Source: Paenisporosarcina sp. HGH0030 (GTDB lineage Bacteria > Bacillota > Bacilli > Bacillales_A > Planococcaceae). From it: a stretch of DNA of 64,000 bases. Shown here piece by piece: positions 23,942 through 32,688 of the stretch. Below the pieces are notes generated by a model that worked only from the letters and a program-made list of their open reading frames with translations, had not been told where the DNA came from and did not search any database. The stretch's first letter is position 1. Each line of letters starts with the position of its first letter. The stretch spans positions 214,100-278,099 of the forward strand of contig NZ_KE150423.1 in assembly GCF_000411295.1 (NCBI RefSeq), read 5' to 3'. A program made the position numbers and the translations under genes.

Positions 23942-24754
23942 ATGACGGTTAGTGAAAATACCCAATATGTCTATACGGTTCAGCCTAGTGATACCCTGTA
24001 CAGCATTGCCAGGCGTTTTGGCAGTACAGTCGCTGCTATTGAACAAGCAAACTCCCTATATCCGCCCTTCACCGATCCTGGCTCGATCTTTCCCGGTCAA
24101 TTACTTATAATTCCGGGGGGAAGATTCGGTTTTCAAAATGAAGTGTATTACGTAGCCTCCCCAAGTGACACTTTGTTTTCCATAGCACAACGTTTTTCTG
24201 TGTCTACAGACCTTTTATTTGGCATTAACTCACAGATAGCGGATCCCAATTTTATTTATTCAAACCAAGTCATTCGTGTCCCGGCATTCATATATGAAGT
24301 ATCTAGTGGAGACTCATTATCACGAATTTCCAGTCAAACAGGAGTGTCTCTGGAAAAAATAATTAGAGCGAATGAACGTCGGGCAGGATTTTCGCCTGAA
24401 TTGCTGTATCTTGGCTATCGCTTACTTATGCCGTTACCTGCTTCCCGCAACATACTGGTCCTACATCCATTGCCAGGGGATGTACTTCAATCAGGTGGCT
24501 TAATTCAAGGAATGGCAAGGGCTTTTGAAGCAAATGTTCTTTATAGCATCTTGGACACACAAGGAAATGTGGTATCCAAAGAGAAAAGCATAACGGCCCG
24601 TGCAGCCGGACCTGAATATGCTGAATTCTCCACCAATGCTCAATTCGAGCTTAAACCCTCCACGCCTACAGGTGAATTAAGAGTCTATACACGAAGTGCC
24701 AATGATGGAAGCATTCAAGATTTGGTAAGAGTAAAGGTTCGGTTTGAAGAATAA
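23942..24754 (+). CDS. Triple LysM protein with Gmad2 domain
   Basis: A 270-aa protein with three LysM repeats (YTVQPSDTLYSIARRFG; YYVASPSDTLFSIAQRFS; YEVSSGDSLSRISSQTG) followed by a C-terminal Gmad2 immunoglobulin-like domain (about 170-270), a domain known from spore-germination and cell-wall proteins. LysM binds the glycan strands of peptidoglycan. I favour ATG 23942, with AAAAGGAG 7 nt upstream; an in-frame GTG at 23870 also has a GGAGG site and would add 24 residues. No signal peptide is visible from either start, so a spore-coat or cortex role is possible (inference). Confidence 0.85.
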   Translation: MTVSENTQYVYTVQPSDTLYSIARRFGSTVAAIEQANSLYPPFTDPGSIFPGQLLIIPGGRFGFQNEVYYVASPSDTLFSIAQRFSVSTDLLFGINSQIADPNFIYSNQVIRVPAFIYEVSSGDSLSRISSQTGVSLEKIIRANERRAGFSPELLYLGYRLLMPLPASRNILVLHPLPGDVLQSGGLIQGMARAFEANVLYSILDTQGNVVSKEKSITARAAGPEYAEFSTNAQFELKPSTPTGELRVYTRSANDGSIQDLVRVKVRFEE

Positions 24755-24813
24755 TAAATAGTCTATGTTAAACTATCCTGTTGTTTATCGTACATTTGCT
24801 CTTGCCGGTTCAT

Positions 24814-24836
24814 CCGCGGAAAGGGAGCCGACTCCC
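24814..24836. repeat. Dispersed repeat CCGCGGAAAGGGAGCC, copy 1
   Basis: CCGCGGAAAGGGAGCCGACT lies between the LysM gene and queF; an inverted, near-identical copy is at 40799-40821. AGGGAG-CCGA-CTCCCT also forms a small hairpin. Confidence 0.55.
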
Positions 24837-24890
24837 TCTCTATTTTTATATCTATATTAGCTAACCGTATAGTTTAAAAGAGCATGAATC

Positions 24891-24923
24891 AAAAAAGACA
24901 CTCAAATTTCTGAGTGTCTTTTT
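24891..24923. terminator. Bidirectional terminator after queF
   Basis: AAAAAGACACTCA and TGAGTGTCTTTTT form a 13-bp stem with A and T runs on both sides. Confidence 0.9.
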
Positions 24924-24935
24924 CTTGGTTATATA

Positions 24936-25433
24936 TTATCGATTATCAATCGTTTCTGGATACATGTCGTGATTCATCATTCGATGTGCAGCCATTTCTT
25001 CATATTTGGTACCAGGTTTTCCATAGTTCGTATAAGGGTCAATACTGATGCCGCCACGCGGAGTAAATTTGCCCCAAACTTCGATGTAGCGTGGGTCCAT
25101 CAATTCAACCAAGTCGTTCAAGATGATATTCATGCAATCTTCATGAAAGTCTCCATGATTTCTAAAGCTGAACAAATATAATTTTAGGGACTTACTTTCG
25201 ACCATTTTAATATCAGGAATATAACTGATATAAATCGTAGCGAAATCGGGCTGGCTAGTGATTGGACATAATGAAGTGAACTCCGGGCAATTGAACTTCA
25301 CGAAATAGTCTCTATATGGATGTTTGTTATCGAATGATTCCAACACACCGGGATTATATGAAAAATCATATTGTACATTTTGATTGCCTAATAAACTGAT
25401 TCCTTCTAAATCTTCTTTTTGACGGCCACTCAT
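24936..25433 (-). CDS. queF: NADPH-dependent preQ0 reductase QueF
   Basis: A 165-aa unimodular QueF, which reduces the nitrile of preQ0 to the amine of preQ1, the last free-base step before tRNA insertion. The catalytic Cys56 lies in [11 protein letters not shown] with Asp63; the QueF motif [20 protein letters not shown] (NADPH site) follows. It is the last gene of the queC-D-E-F operon, 15 nt after queE, and is therefore under the preQ1 riboswitch. Confidence 0.97.
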   Translation of the reverse strand: MSGRQKEDLEGISLLGNQNVQYDFSYNPGVLESFDNKHPYRDYFVKFNCPEFTSLCPITSQPDFATIYISYIPDIKMVESKSLKLYLFSFRNHGDFHEDCMNIILNDLVELMDPRYIEVWGKFTPRGGISIDPYTNYGKPGTKYEEMAAHRMMNHDMYPETIDNR

Positions 25434-25448
25434 CTTATTTCCTCCTAG

Positions 25449-26156
25449 TTAGACACCGCGTTTATTTCCCCAAACTAATGCGTGCAATTGGGGCAATACT
25501 TTAGCATCGTTCATAATAGTAGATTTCATGGCACGGTCAATCAGCCATTCAAATCGGGTCAATAGAGTCGAAACCAATGCTTGGTCATCGACGGTTAGTA
25601 CATCTTCATTTCCGACCTGCAAGTAGAAAGGAACGGCCGGATAACGCATGTGTACCATTTCTGCAAAATCAAAGTCTTCTTCATTGAAAACGACAACCTT
25701 CAGACTGATATGGGAGTCTTTTAAATTCCTCATGAAAGTATCAAGTTTGTTAAAATCAGTCACCATTAGCGAGCTCGGTGGTTTTGGGGAAATCGTGATA
25801 TCATCGATTTCTGTTAGCCAGTCTTGCCAAAATGATCCTTGTGTTTCAATGGCCACTTTCCATCCTTGCTCGTGACATTGGTTGATGAATTCACCCAACC
25901 CTTTATGAAGAGCAGGATTCCCCCCTGAAATCGTTATATGTGAAAAAGCGTCTCCGCCGATTTCTTTGAGTGAAGAAATGATTTCCTCGGGTTTCATCGC
26001 AGTACTTTTACCGGTTCCATCCCAAGTGAATTTGGAGTCACACCATGAACATGAATAATCACATCCGCCCGTACGGACAAACATAGTCTTTTGTCCAATG
26101 ACCATTCCTTCACCTTGTATGGTGGGTCCGAATATTTCCATCACAGGTATTTTCAT
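25449..26156 (-). CDS. queE: 7-carboxy-7-deazaguanine synthase QueE
   Basis: A 235-aa radical SAM enzyme that rearranges 6-carboxy-tetrahydropterin to 7-carboxy-7-deazaguanine. The cluster motif is C32-x3-C36-x2-C39 in GGCDYSCSWCDSKFTW. The N-terminal PVMEIFGPTIQGEGMVIGQ and ISGGNPALH are also diagnostic. The start overlaps the end of queD by 4 nt. Confidence 0.97.
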   Translation of the reverse strand: MKIPVMEIFGPTIQGEGMVIGQKTMFVRTGGCDYSCSWCDSKFTWDGTGKSTAMKPEEIISSLKEIGGDAFSHITISGGNPALHKGLGEFINQCHEQGWKVAIETQGSFWQDWLTEIDDITISPKPPSSLMVTDFNKLDTFMRNLKDSHISLKVVVFNEEDFDFAEMVHMRYPAVPFYLQVGNEDVLTVDDQALVSTLLTRFEWLIDRAMKSTIMNDAKVLPQLHALVWGNKRGV

Positions 26157-26578
26157 AGCAGATCCTCCGCTTTCGGACGATACACAACATAGCTGGTAGG
26201 GGTTTCACGAACCACAACTTGAATACATTTTGGTTGGTTGGACAAAGTCATCAATTTCTGTTGGATGGTCGTCCAAATCACTTGAGCTACTTGTTCGGTC
26301 GTAGGGTTATTCTGTTTGAATTCTGGATGATCATTCAGCACTGTATGATCATATTTTTTGTGAATGAGATGTTTAATCACTTTGAAATCAATAAGAAAAC
26401 CCATTTCATCCAGTTCGTCTCCAGCAATCGTAATGTTGATGAAGTACGTATGGCCGTGCATATATTGGCAGTTGCCCGCGTCGGCATGTGGAATGAAATG
26501 CGCCGCAGACAAATGCATATCTTTGTTTAATTCAAATCGGTAAGTATGAGGTGTTTGTGGGTAAAATTGCTGAATCAC
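26153..26578 (-). CDS. queD: 6-carboxy-5,6,7,8-tetrahydropterin synthase QueD
   Basis: A 141-aa PTPS-fold enzyme converting dihydroneopterin triphosphate to 6-carboxy-tetrahydropterin. The zinc His residues lie in DMHLSAAHF and MHGHTY, the catalytic Cys in [10 protein letters not shown], and the closing catalytic Glu in [15 protein letters not shown]. It overlaps queC by 4 nt and queE by 4 nt, so the operon is tightly coupled. Confidence 0.97.
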   Translation of the reverse strand: MIQQFYPQTPHTYRFELNKDMHLSAAHFIPHADAGNCQYMHGHTYFINITIAGDELDEMGFLIDFKVIKHLIHKKYDHTVLNDHPEFKQNNPTTEQVAQVIWTTIQQKLMTLSNQPKCIQVVVRETPTSYVVYRPKAEDLL

Positions 26579-27243
26579 TGGGCTGCACTCCCTTGTTTTT
26601 CTTCAAGGTAAGTTGTTAACCCATTTTTGCGCAAAACGCATGACGGACACTCGCCACAGCCATCCCCGCGAACTCCTTCATAACAAGTGAGTGTTTTGGT
26701 GCGGACAAAATCCAACGCGCCTAATTCATCAGCGAGTTTCCATGTTTCCGCTTTATTCAACCACATTAATGGTGTTTGGAATTCAAGTGAAGTATCCATA
26801 GCCAGGTTAATGGAAACATTAAGTGCTTTTACAAATACATCACGACAATCTGGGTATCCACTGAAATCAGTTTCACAAACGCCTGTAATGATATGGCGTG
26901 CCCCAATTGACTGAGCATAAACGGCCGCAAATGATAGGAATAAATGATTTCTTCCTGGGACGAATGTTGATGGCAATTCACCATCGACTGCATCGGTTAC
27001 TGCAATGTCATCTCTGGTAAGTGCATTGGCAGATAGCTGGTTGATTAGTGTCATATCCAACACTTTAAATGGCACGTTTAATTCCTTGGCAATTTCTTCT
27101 GCACATGTAATTTCTTCGATATGTCGTTGACCGTAGTCAAACGTAACTGTATACACTTCTTCGTACTGTGTTAAAGCCCACAGTAGACAAGTGGTACTGT
27201 CCTGGCCACCACTAAAGACGACCACTGCTTTTCCTTGTTTCAT
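26575..27243 (-). CDS. queC: 7-cyano-7-deazaguanine synthase QueC
   Basis: A 222-aa PP-loop ATPase that converts 7-carboxy-7-deazaguanine to preQ0. The PP-loop SGGQDSTT is at residues 11-18, and the zinc cluster CGECPSC is near the C-terminus. It is the first gene of the operon; the leader contains the preQ1-I riboswitch and terminator (27384-27453). Confidence 0.97.
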   Translation of the reverse strand: MKQGKAVVVFSGGQDSTTCLLWALTQYEEVYTVTFDYGQRHIEEITCAEEIAKELNVPFKVLDMTLINQLSANALTRDDIAVTDAVDGELPSTFVPGRNHLFLSFAAVYAQSIGARHIITGVCETDFSGYPDCRDVFVKALNVSINLAMDTSLEFQTPLMWLNKAETWKLADELGALDFVRTKTLTCYEGVRGDGCGECPSCVLRKNGLTTYLEEKQGSAAQ

Positions 27244-27383
27244 TGCTCATTTCTCCTTTTGAAGAATGAGTATTCGACATCTCTATTTAGGTGATTCAGT
27301 TTTCGAACATCACATATAAACATGAAAATGGCAGTCACCGAGCGAATCGGCGGATGCATGAACTGAATTGGGGCTGATTAAGC

Positions 27384-27414
27384 ACAAAAAACTGTAATGC
27401 TAAGCAACAGTTTT
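27384..27414 (-). terminator. Riboswitch-controlled terminator
   Basis: On the minus strand AAAACTGT, an 11-nt loop and ACAGTTTTTT follow the aptamer immediately. This is the expected off-state of a transcriptional preQ1 switch. Confidence 0.85.
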
Positions 27415-27453
27415 CACCTTAGTTTTTTATAGAGGGAGTTTGCGAACCTCTTC
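27415..27453 (-). promoter_or_regulatory. PreQ1-I riboswitch aptamer before queC
   Basis: Minus-strand sequence AGAGGTTCGCAAACTCCCTC is followed by TATAAAAAACTAAGG. It has the P1 stem AGAGG/CCTCT, the conserved loop and the A-rich tail that pairs as an H-type pseudoknot, as in the class I preQ1 aptamer. A terminator follows at once, so preQ1 should switch off queCDEF transcription. The rest of the 27244-27596 gap holds no gene; I see no further structure I can name. Confidence 0.9.
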
Positions 27454-27543
27454 CTATTTTGTTACATCGTACATAATAGCACAGAACGGATAGAGTGCAT
27501 ATAAAATAGGGGCTTTTAATCGTGTTGAGTCCGTTGCACCAAA

Positions 27544-27577
27544 TAAAAAGGCATGAAGATTAAATTATCTTCATGCC
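27544..27577 (-). terminator. Terminator after cls
   Basis: Minus strand: GGCATGAAGAT, a 6-nt loop, ATCTTCATGCC, then a U run. Confidence 0.9.
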
Positions 27578-27596
27578 GGTTTTAAAGTAGTCATTA

Positions 27597-29054
27597 TTAA
27601 AGAATAGGAGATAGAAGTCTGGAGAAAGACTCCTTCAATTTAATTATTCTTGTCCGGGATTCATAGAGTTCCCATGTTAACTCCCTGGATAACAACATAT
27701 CCTGCTCAAATAACTCAGCCAATTGATGGGAAGTTTCCCGATCATAAATAAAGGCATTCACTTCGAAGTTTAATTTGAAACTGCGTACATCAATATTTGC
27801 TGTCCCAACAGTAGAGGCTTCATCGTCGACTACAATCATTTTCGTATGCAGGAAACCATTGTCGTAAATATATACTTTTGCCCCTGCTTTTATTAGATTG
27901 CCGACGTACGAGTAAGTCGCCCAGTAAACAAACATATGGTCAGGTTTATTTGGAATCATAATCCGTACATCAATACCGGATAGACAAGCAATGCGAAGTG
28001 TATCCATAAAACTCGCATCGGGAATGAAATAAGGTGATTGAATATAAATATATTTCTTAGCCATTGTAATTAACTTCAAATAACCATTTTTGATTTGTTC
28101 CCACTCTGAATCAGGTCCACTTGAAACAATTTGCAAGCCGACTGATCCTTTCAAAGGAATAGCAGGGAAATAACGATCGGAGTATTCGATATCCTGTTCC
28201 TTCGATGCCGCCTGGTTCCAGTCCAAAATAAATCTTGTTTGCAAAGGGTGAAGGGCACTGCCTTCAATGCGTAAATGTGTATCGCGCCAATAGCCGAATT
28301 TGCGGTCTAATCCTAAATACTCGTCTCCAACGTTAAATCCACCAATATAGCCGACGCGTCCATCAATTACAACGATTTTGCGATGATTACGGTAATTCAA
28401 TCGAGGATTAACGAGCGGCATGATCGAAGGGAAAAATGCTTCCACTTCGCCACCTAAATCCATAAGTTCCTTGAAATGTTTTTTACGAACTCCCCGTGAG
28501 CCCATATCATCAAAAAGTAAACGGACCTTCACGCCTTGCTTTGCTTTTTTAATGAGTACATCATAGATACGACGACCGAGACCATCTAAACGGAAAATAT
28601 AATATTGAATATGAATGTGGTCTTTCGCATGTTCTAGGTCTTCTAATAAAGCGGAAAACTTTTCATTTCCATCATTGTAAATCGTCAATGCATTATCCTG
28701 TGTCAGTACAGCATGATTGTTACGCAAGTGCATGTAAATCATATCTTGGTAGTCTTGGGAATCGTCAAGACGATACTCAAAAGTTCCATCTTCGATGGCA
28801 TCAATTTGATAATCTATCAAGTTATCAATCCCGATTTTACTGCGACCTTCCCATCGGAATAAATGCCTTTTGCGTAATTGTCTACCCAACATCAAATAAA
28901 GAATGAATCCTAGGATAGGAATAAAAAATAAGACCATCAACCATGCCCATGTTGAAGAGGCATCTCGCCGCTCAAGGAAGATTAACACAATGGCTAGAAA
29001 AATATTAAGTATGATAATGGCGGAAAAGCCGATGCCGAGTAAATTGGCAGCCAT
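27597..29054 (-). CDS. cls: Cardiolipin synthase
   Basis: A 485-aa phospholipase-D-type cardiolipin synthase, which joins two phosphatidylglycerols. Two N-terminal membrane helices (about 8-28 and 38-58) precede two HKD motifs: HRKIVVIDGRVGYIGGFNVGDEYLG, and HTKMIVVDDEASTVGTANIDVRSF with downstream NFEVNAFIYD. The length is usual for the bacterial Cls-I family. Single gene with its own terminator. Confidence 0.96.
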   Translation of the reverse strand: MAANLLGIGFSAIIILNIFLAIVLIFLERRDASSTWAWLMVLFFIPILGFILYLMLGRQLRKRHLFRWEGRSKIGIDNLIDYQIDAIEDGTFEYRLDDSQDYQDMIYMHLRNNHAVLTQDNALTIYNDGNEKFSALLEDLEHAKDHIHIQYYIFRLDGLGRRIYDVLIKKAKQGVKVRLLFDDMGSRGVRKKHFKELMDLGGEVEAFFPSIMPLVNPRLNYRNHRKIVVIDGRVGYIGGFNVGDEYLGLDRKFGYWRDTHLRIEGSALHPLQTRFILDWNQAASKEQDIEYSDRYFPAIPLKGSVGLQIVSSGPDSEWEQIKNGYLKLITMAKKYIYIQSPYFIPDASFMDTLRIACLSGIDVRIMIPNKPDHMFVYWATYSYVGNLIKAGAKVYIYDNGFLHTKMIVVDDEASTVGTANIDVRSFKLNFEVNAFIYDRETSHQLAELFEQDMLLSRELTWELYESRTRIIKLKESFSRLLSPIL

Positions 29055-29213
29055 ATAGTCCCTCCTAAATAATCTGATTTGGTCATATTTAAGTATAGCT
29101 TAAAGTAACATAAGAAAGAAGGGGGTGAAAAATCGAACAGTTAAATGAATGTTTCTCGACTCCTTAAGATTTTGGCACACGTGGTGACTTTATTATGAGC
29201 AGGGGGGATTATT

Positions 29214-30599
29214 TTGGATTATTTATTTATCATTATCAATGCCGCCATATTGCTACTCTTAATTGGACTTCTTATATATATGGGACGGAAGCATATTTCA
29301 TTTTCAAAAAGGGTGTTCACAGGACTTGGCTTAGGGATTGCATATGGTCTAGTTTTACACTATGTATATGGGACAGATTCTGAAATACTGAGTGAATCAG
29401 TCCAATGGTTCAATCTAGTTGGAAATGGTTACATCAAATTGCTTCAAATGATTGTTATGCCATTAGTATTCATTTCTATCCTTTCAGCCTTTACCAAGAT
29501 TACAATCGGGAAAAATTTCGGCAAAAAGACGGGCCTTATTTTAAGCTTATTGATTGGTACTACAGCAGTTGCTGCTGCAGTCGGAATCCTTTCAGCGGTT
29601 GTATTCGATTTGGATGCTTCACAAATTGTGAGCGGAGACGCTGAAACGGAGCGCGGCGCTTACATTGAAATGCGTACGGCAGAAGTGGCTGATCTAACAT
29701 TGCCACAACAGATTGTTGATTTGTTACCAGGAAACCCATTCCTTGATTTCACTGGTGCACGACCGACTTCCACTATTGCAGTTGTCATTTTTGCTGCATT
29801 TTTAGGCTTCGCTTATTTAGGAATAGCTAGAAAAGAAGAAGAACATGCGGCTGTACTAAAAAGCACCGTGGATGCAGTTTATGCATGGATCATGCGTGTT
29901 GTGAAAATCATCTTACGTTTGACGCCTTATGGAATTTTGGCCATTATGGCACGCACCGTTGCCATGTCTGATTTTGATGCCATTTATGATTTAGGTAAGT
30001 TTGTCATTGCATCATACGTCGCATTGATTATTATGTTTGCTATTCACTTATTGATCGTTTCACTTTCTGGATTAAACCCATTCACTTATGTGAAAAAAGC
30101 AGCTGAACCATTATTGTTTGCTTTCACTTCACGATCAAGTGCAGGTACTTTACCACTGACAATCAATGCTCAAACTACTCGTTTAGGTGTACCAGAAGGT
30201 ATTGCTAATTTTGCAGGTTCATTCGGATTATCCATTGGCCAAAATGGTTGTGCAGGTATTTATCCTGCGATGCTTGCGGTCATGATTGCGCCAACAGTAG
30301 GACAAAATCCATTAGAGCCGATGTTCCTGTTAACGTTGATTGCTGTTGTAGCCATTAGTTCGTTCGGCGTGGCTGGGGTTGGCGGAGGCGCAACTTTTGC
30401 TGCTATTCTCGTATTGTCCGCAATGGATTTACCTGTTGCATTAGCCGGGTTACTAATTTCAGTCGAGCCTTTAATTGATATGGGACGTACAGCGCTAAAT
30501 GTAAGTGGCGCTATGGTGTCAGGTGTTACGACTTCTAAAATAACAGGCGAGCTGGATACTGATATGTACAATGAAGCAATCGATAACCAAACGGTGTAA
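29214..30599 (+). CDS. tcyP: L-cystine symporter TcyP
   Basis: A 461-aa dicarboxylate/amino-acid:cation symporter of the DAACS family, close to B. subtilis TcyP. Signatures: NGYIKLLQMIVMPLVFISILSA, the serine-rich hairpin TSRSSAGTLPLTI, and NVSGAMVSGVTT near the C-terminus. It imports L-cystine as a sulphur source. The start is TTG 29214 after AGGGGGG. In B. subtilis it is repressed by CymR; I see no clear CymR box here. A long terminator follows. Confidence 0.93.
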   Translation: MDYLFIIINAAILLLLIGLLIYMGRKHISFSKRVFTGLGLGIAYGLVLHYVYGTDSEILSESVQWFNLVGNGYIKLLQMIVMPLVFISILSAFTKITIGKNFGKKTGLILSLLIGTTAVAAAVGILSAVVFDLDASQIVSGDAETERGAYIEMRTAEVADLTLPQQIVDLLPGNPFLDFTGARPTSTIAVVIFAAFLGFAYLGIARKEEEHAAVLKSTVDAVYAWIMRVVKIILRLTPYGILAIMARTVAMSDFDAIYDLGKFVIASYVALIIMFAIHLLIVSLSGLNPFTYVKKAAEPLLFAFTSRSSAGTLPLTINAQTTRLGVPEGIANFAGSFGLSIGQNGCAGIYPAMLAVMIAPTVGQNPLEPMFLLTLIAVVAISSFGVAGVGGGATFAAILVLSAMDLPVALAGLLISVEPLIDMGRTALNVSGAMVSGVTTSKITGELDTDMYNEAIDNQTV

Positions 30600-30620
30600 G
30601 GATATAACGTTTTATTGAAT

Positions 30621-30671
30621 GACGGGGGTACTCCATTAGTGTATAACACTTTTGGGGTACGCCCGTTTTTT
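30621..30671 (+). terminator. Long terminator after tcyP
   Basis: An ACGGG.GGTAC/GTAC.CCCGT outer stem encloses an AGTGT-ATA-ACACT inner stem, ending in TTTTTT. Confidence 0.82.
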
Positions 30672-30738
30672 ACTTGTTTCAAAATTGTAATTTTGCATGA
30701 AGCTTAGATAAAACACTCCTGACGTCCGTCTCTTGCTA

Positions 30739-30750
30739 CGTCTGCAGACG
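30739..30750. other. CGTCTGCAGACG palindrome
   Basis: A perfect 12-bp palindrome about 70 nt before the 51-aa small gene. A nearby upstream CCGTCT also matches one arm. It could be an operator; no regulator can be assigned. Confidence 0.3.
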
Positions 30751-30822
30751 GATTAATTACATACGCCTCCTTGATATCCTTAAGTACATAACATTACGGG
30801 TAAGTGAGCGGGAGGAATTCAT

Positions 30823-30978
30823 ATGTTTGCTATCGTCAAACCACAAGGGTTTTTTGGTTGCAGAAGAGACATGAACTTAGAAACGACCGTATCGTCTGAA
30901 AAAACGGGCAGGGTGGAAGTTGCCCCGTTACCGATGAACGTGAAAGAAAAGGATTCAAACAACCATAAGAATTTGTGA
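30823..30978 (+). CDS. Small hypothetical 51-aa protein with own terminator
   Basis: It begins MFAIVKPQGFFGCRRDMNLE and ends in a hydrophilic KEKDSNNHKNL tail. A near-perfect GGGAGGAATTCAT leader gives GGAGG 7 nt before the ATG, and a terminator hairpin starts 3 nt after the stop codon. These two signals make a real short transcription unit likely. There is no signal peptide or membrane segment. I recognise no family. It lies just upstream of the acyltransferase-aminotransferase fusion gene. Confidence 0.6.
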   Translation: MFAIVKPQGFFGCRRDMNLETTVSSEKTGRVEVAPLPMNVKEKDSNNHKNL

Positions 30979-30980
30979 AT

Positions 30981-31017
30981 ATGGGCCGTACAAAGGATAT
31001 GCACAGCCCATCTTTTT
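30981..31017 (+). terminator. Terminator after the 51-aa small gene
   Basis: ATGGGC.GT pairs with AC.GCCCAT and is followed by CTTTTT. Confidence 0.75.
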
Positions 31018-31120
31018 ATGAGCATGGGGGTTTTAAAGGGAACTGTATAAAATTTCTTTAAAATGACAGAACTTCCAGTCCCCTGAAACGTCCAATTTAA
31101 TAAAGTGGAAGGTGCATGCA

Positions 31121-32686
31121 ATGTATTGGTGTAAAATCGCTCGAACAGCGAAAGAATTTGAGGCAATAGCTAAACTGAATTATGAAACATTCGTAGAGGA
31201 GATACCTCAGCATGAACACCATCCGAGTGGCAAACGTACAGACGAATTCCATGCTGAGAATACATATTTAATCGTACTGAAAAACCAAGAACTAGTGGGA
31301 ATGATTGCCCTTCGTGATGAACGCCCATTTTCCCTGGACCGCAAAATGGGACCGGTAGAACGTGGGCTTCCTGAAGAAGCGTTGGACGGCAAATTATGTG
31401 AAATACGATTGCTTTCGGTCCGCAAAGATCATCGGAACGGTCGTGTATTTTTCATGCTGGCACGTGCATTGGCTGACCATGCCTATGAAAAAGGCTATGG
31501 GGCAGCGGTCATTTCAGGAACCGTCCGGGAATTAAAACTTTACGGCCAACTCGGTTTCAAAGCGTTTGGAAAACCTGTAGGAAGTGGGGAAGCCATTTTT
31601 GTCCCCATGTATTTGACTAAACAGCATTATGAACAATCGGTTGCTGCTCGCTTTCAAAGCAAGCGCTATACTTTCTATCCGGGTCCGAATGAATTAAGTG
31701 TGGAAATGAAAAAAGTTTTTCAGCGCTCACCGATCTCCCATCGGTCATATCAATTTGAAGCGTCTCTGAAACGGGTACGGACCATGCTCTTGGAAATGGC
31801 AGGGGCATCACATATTCATTTGCTGGCAGGAAGCGGGACACTTGCCAATGAAGCCATGATCGCCCAAATTACACAGCTCAAATCCAAAGGGGTAATTTTG
31901 GTTAATGGTGCATTTGGGGAACGTTTGAAACAACAGGCTCAAAGATGGGGTCTGGCGTACGACACTATAGAAATGGAGTGGGGAGAGCCATTCGATTATT
32001 CAGATGTGGAACATCATTTGAAGTCTGGTATGTACGGATGGATTTTACTGACACATGGGGAAACCTCCACAGGGATGCTGAATGATGTGGCTCCGATTAA
32101 GAAACTTTGTAATGAACTTGGAATCAAGGTGTGTATGGATTGCGTCAGTTCGTTCGGCGCAGTTCGCTTTCAGCTTAAAAATATCTACTTGGCAACGGGT
32201 GTAAGTGGGAAAGCAATCGGTTCGATGTCTGGAATGGCAATGGTTTTTTCAAATCACACAATCGAAGAATCACAGACCATTCCAACATATTTGGATCTGG
32301 GGTGTTATTCGAATGGTCAAATCCCTTTCACTTATTCTTCTCAAATGCTTGCAAGCCTTGAGATTGCGTTGGGTGCATACAAGCAAAATGAACGGTATGA
32401 CTTGTTAAATACCCGCTATCAAACGCTTTTAATGGCGGAAACCAACAAAGAGCTTGAATTTTTGACTGGGCAGGGCTATCCAATGATTGTGACCCTCAAA
32501 GTTCCGTCGAAAACGGAGTACCTTGTCAAGGATGCGAGACTTTCTGGATTTGATCTTCATGCTCAAAGTGAATATTTGAAGCAAAGAAAGTGGGCCCAAC
32601 TGTCACTCATTCAGCCAGATTTTGAAGAAGCTTTCGAGAAATTCCTATTGTGGCTTCATCATTACAAAGCATATGAAAAGCAGTGA
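31121..32686 (+). CDS. Fusion: N-terminal acyltransferase + class V PLP aminotransferase
   Basis: A 521-aa two-domain protein. Residues about 1-165 form a GNAT-superfamily domain with features of N-acyl amino acid and autoinducer synthases: an early NYETFVEEIPQHEHHP, KRTDEFHAENTYLIVL, CEIRLLSVRKDHRNGRVFF, and ELKLYGQLGFKAFG. Residues about 175-521 form a class V (fold I) PLP enzyme, like alanine-glyoxylate or serine-pyruvate aminotransferases: TFYPGPNELS, HLLAGSGTLANEAM, THGETSTG, Asp340 in VCMDCVSSFGA and Schiff-base Lys364 in TGVSGKAIGS. ATG 31121 follows GGAAGGTG. The pairing suggests transamination and N-acylation of one product, but the product is unknown. It converges on the XRE-TPR gene with a 2-nt gap. 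Confidence 0.85.
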   Translation: MYWCKIARTAKEFEAIAKLNYETFVEEIPQHEHHPSGKRTDEFHAENTYLIVLKNQELVGMIALRDERPFSLDRKMGPVERGLPEEALDGKLCEIRLLSVRKDHRNGRVFFMLARALADHAYEKGYGAAVISGTVRELKLYGQLGFKAFGKPVGSGEAIFVPMYLTKQHYEQSVAARFQSKRYTFYPGPNELSVEMKKVFQRSPISHRSYQFEASLKRVRTMLLEMAGASHIHLLAGSGTLANEAMIAQITQLKSKGVILVNGAFGERLKQQAQRWGLAYDTIEMEWGEPFDYSDVEHHLKSGMYGWILLTHGETSTGMLNDVAPIKKLCNELGIKVCMDCVSSFGAVRFQLKNIYLATGVSGKAIGSMSGMAMVFSNHTIEESQTIPTYLDLGCYSNGQIPFTYSSQMLASLEIALGAYKQNERYDLLNTRYQTLLMAETNKELEFLTGQGYPMIVTLKVPSKTEYLVKDARLSGFDLHAQSEYLKQRKWAQLSLIQPDFEEAFEKFLLWLHHYKAYEKQ

Positions 32687-32688
32687 AC

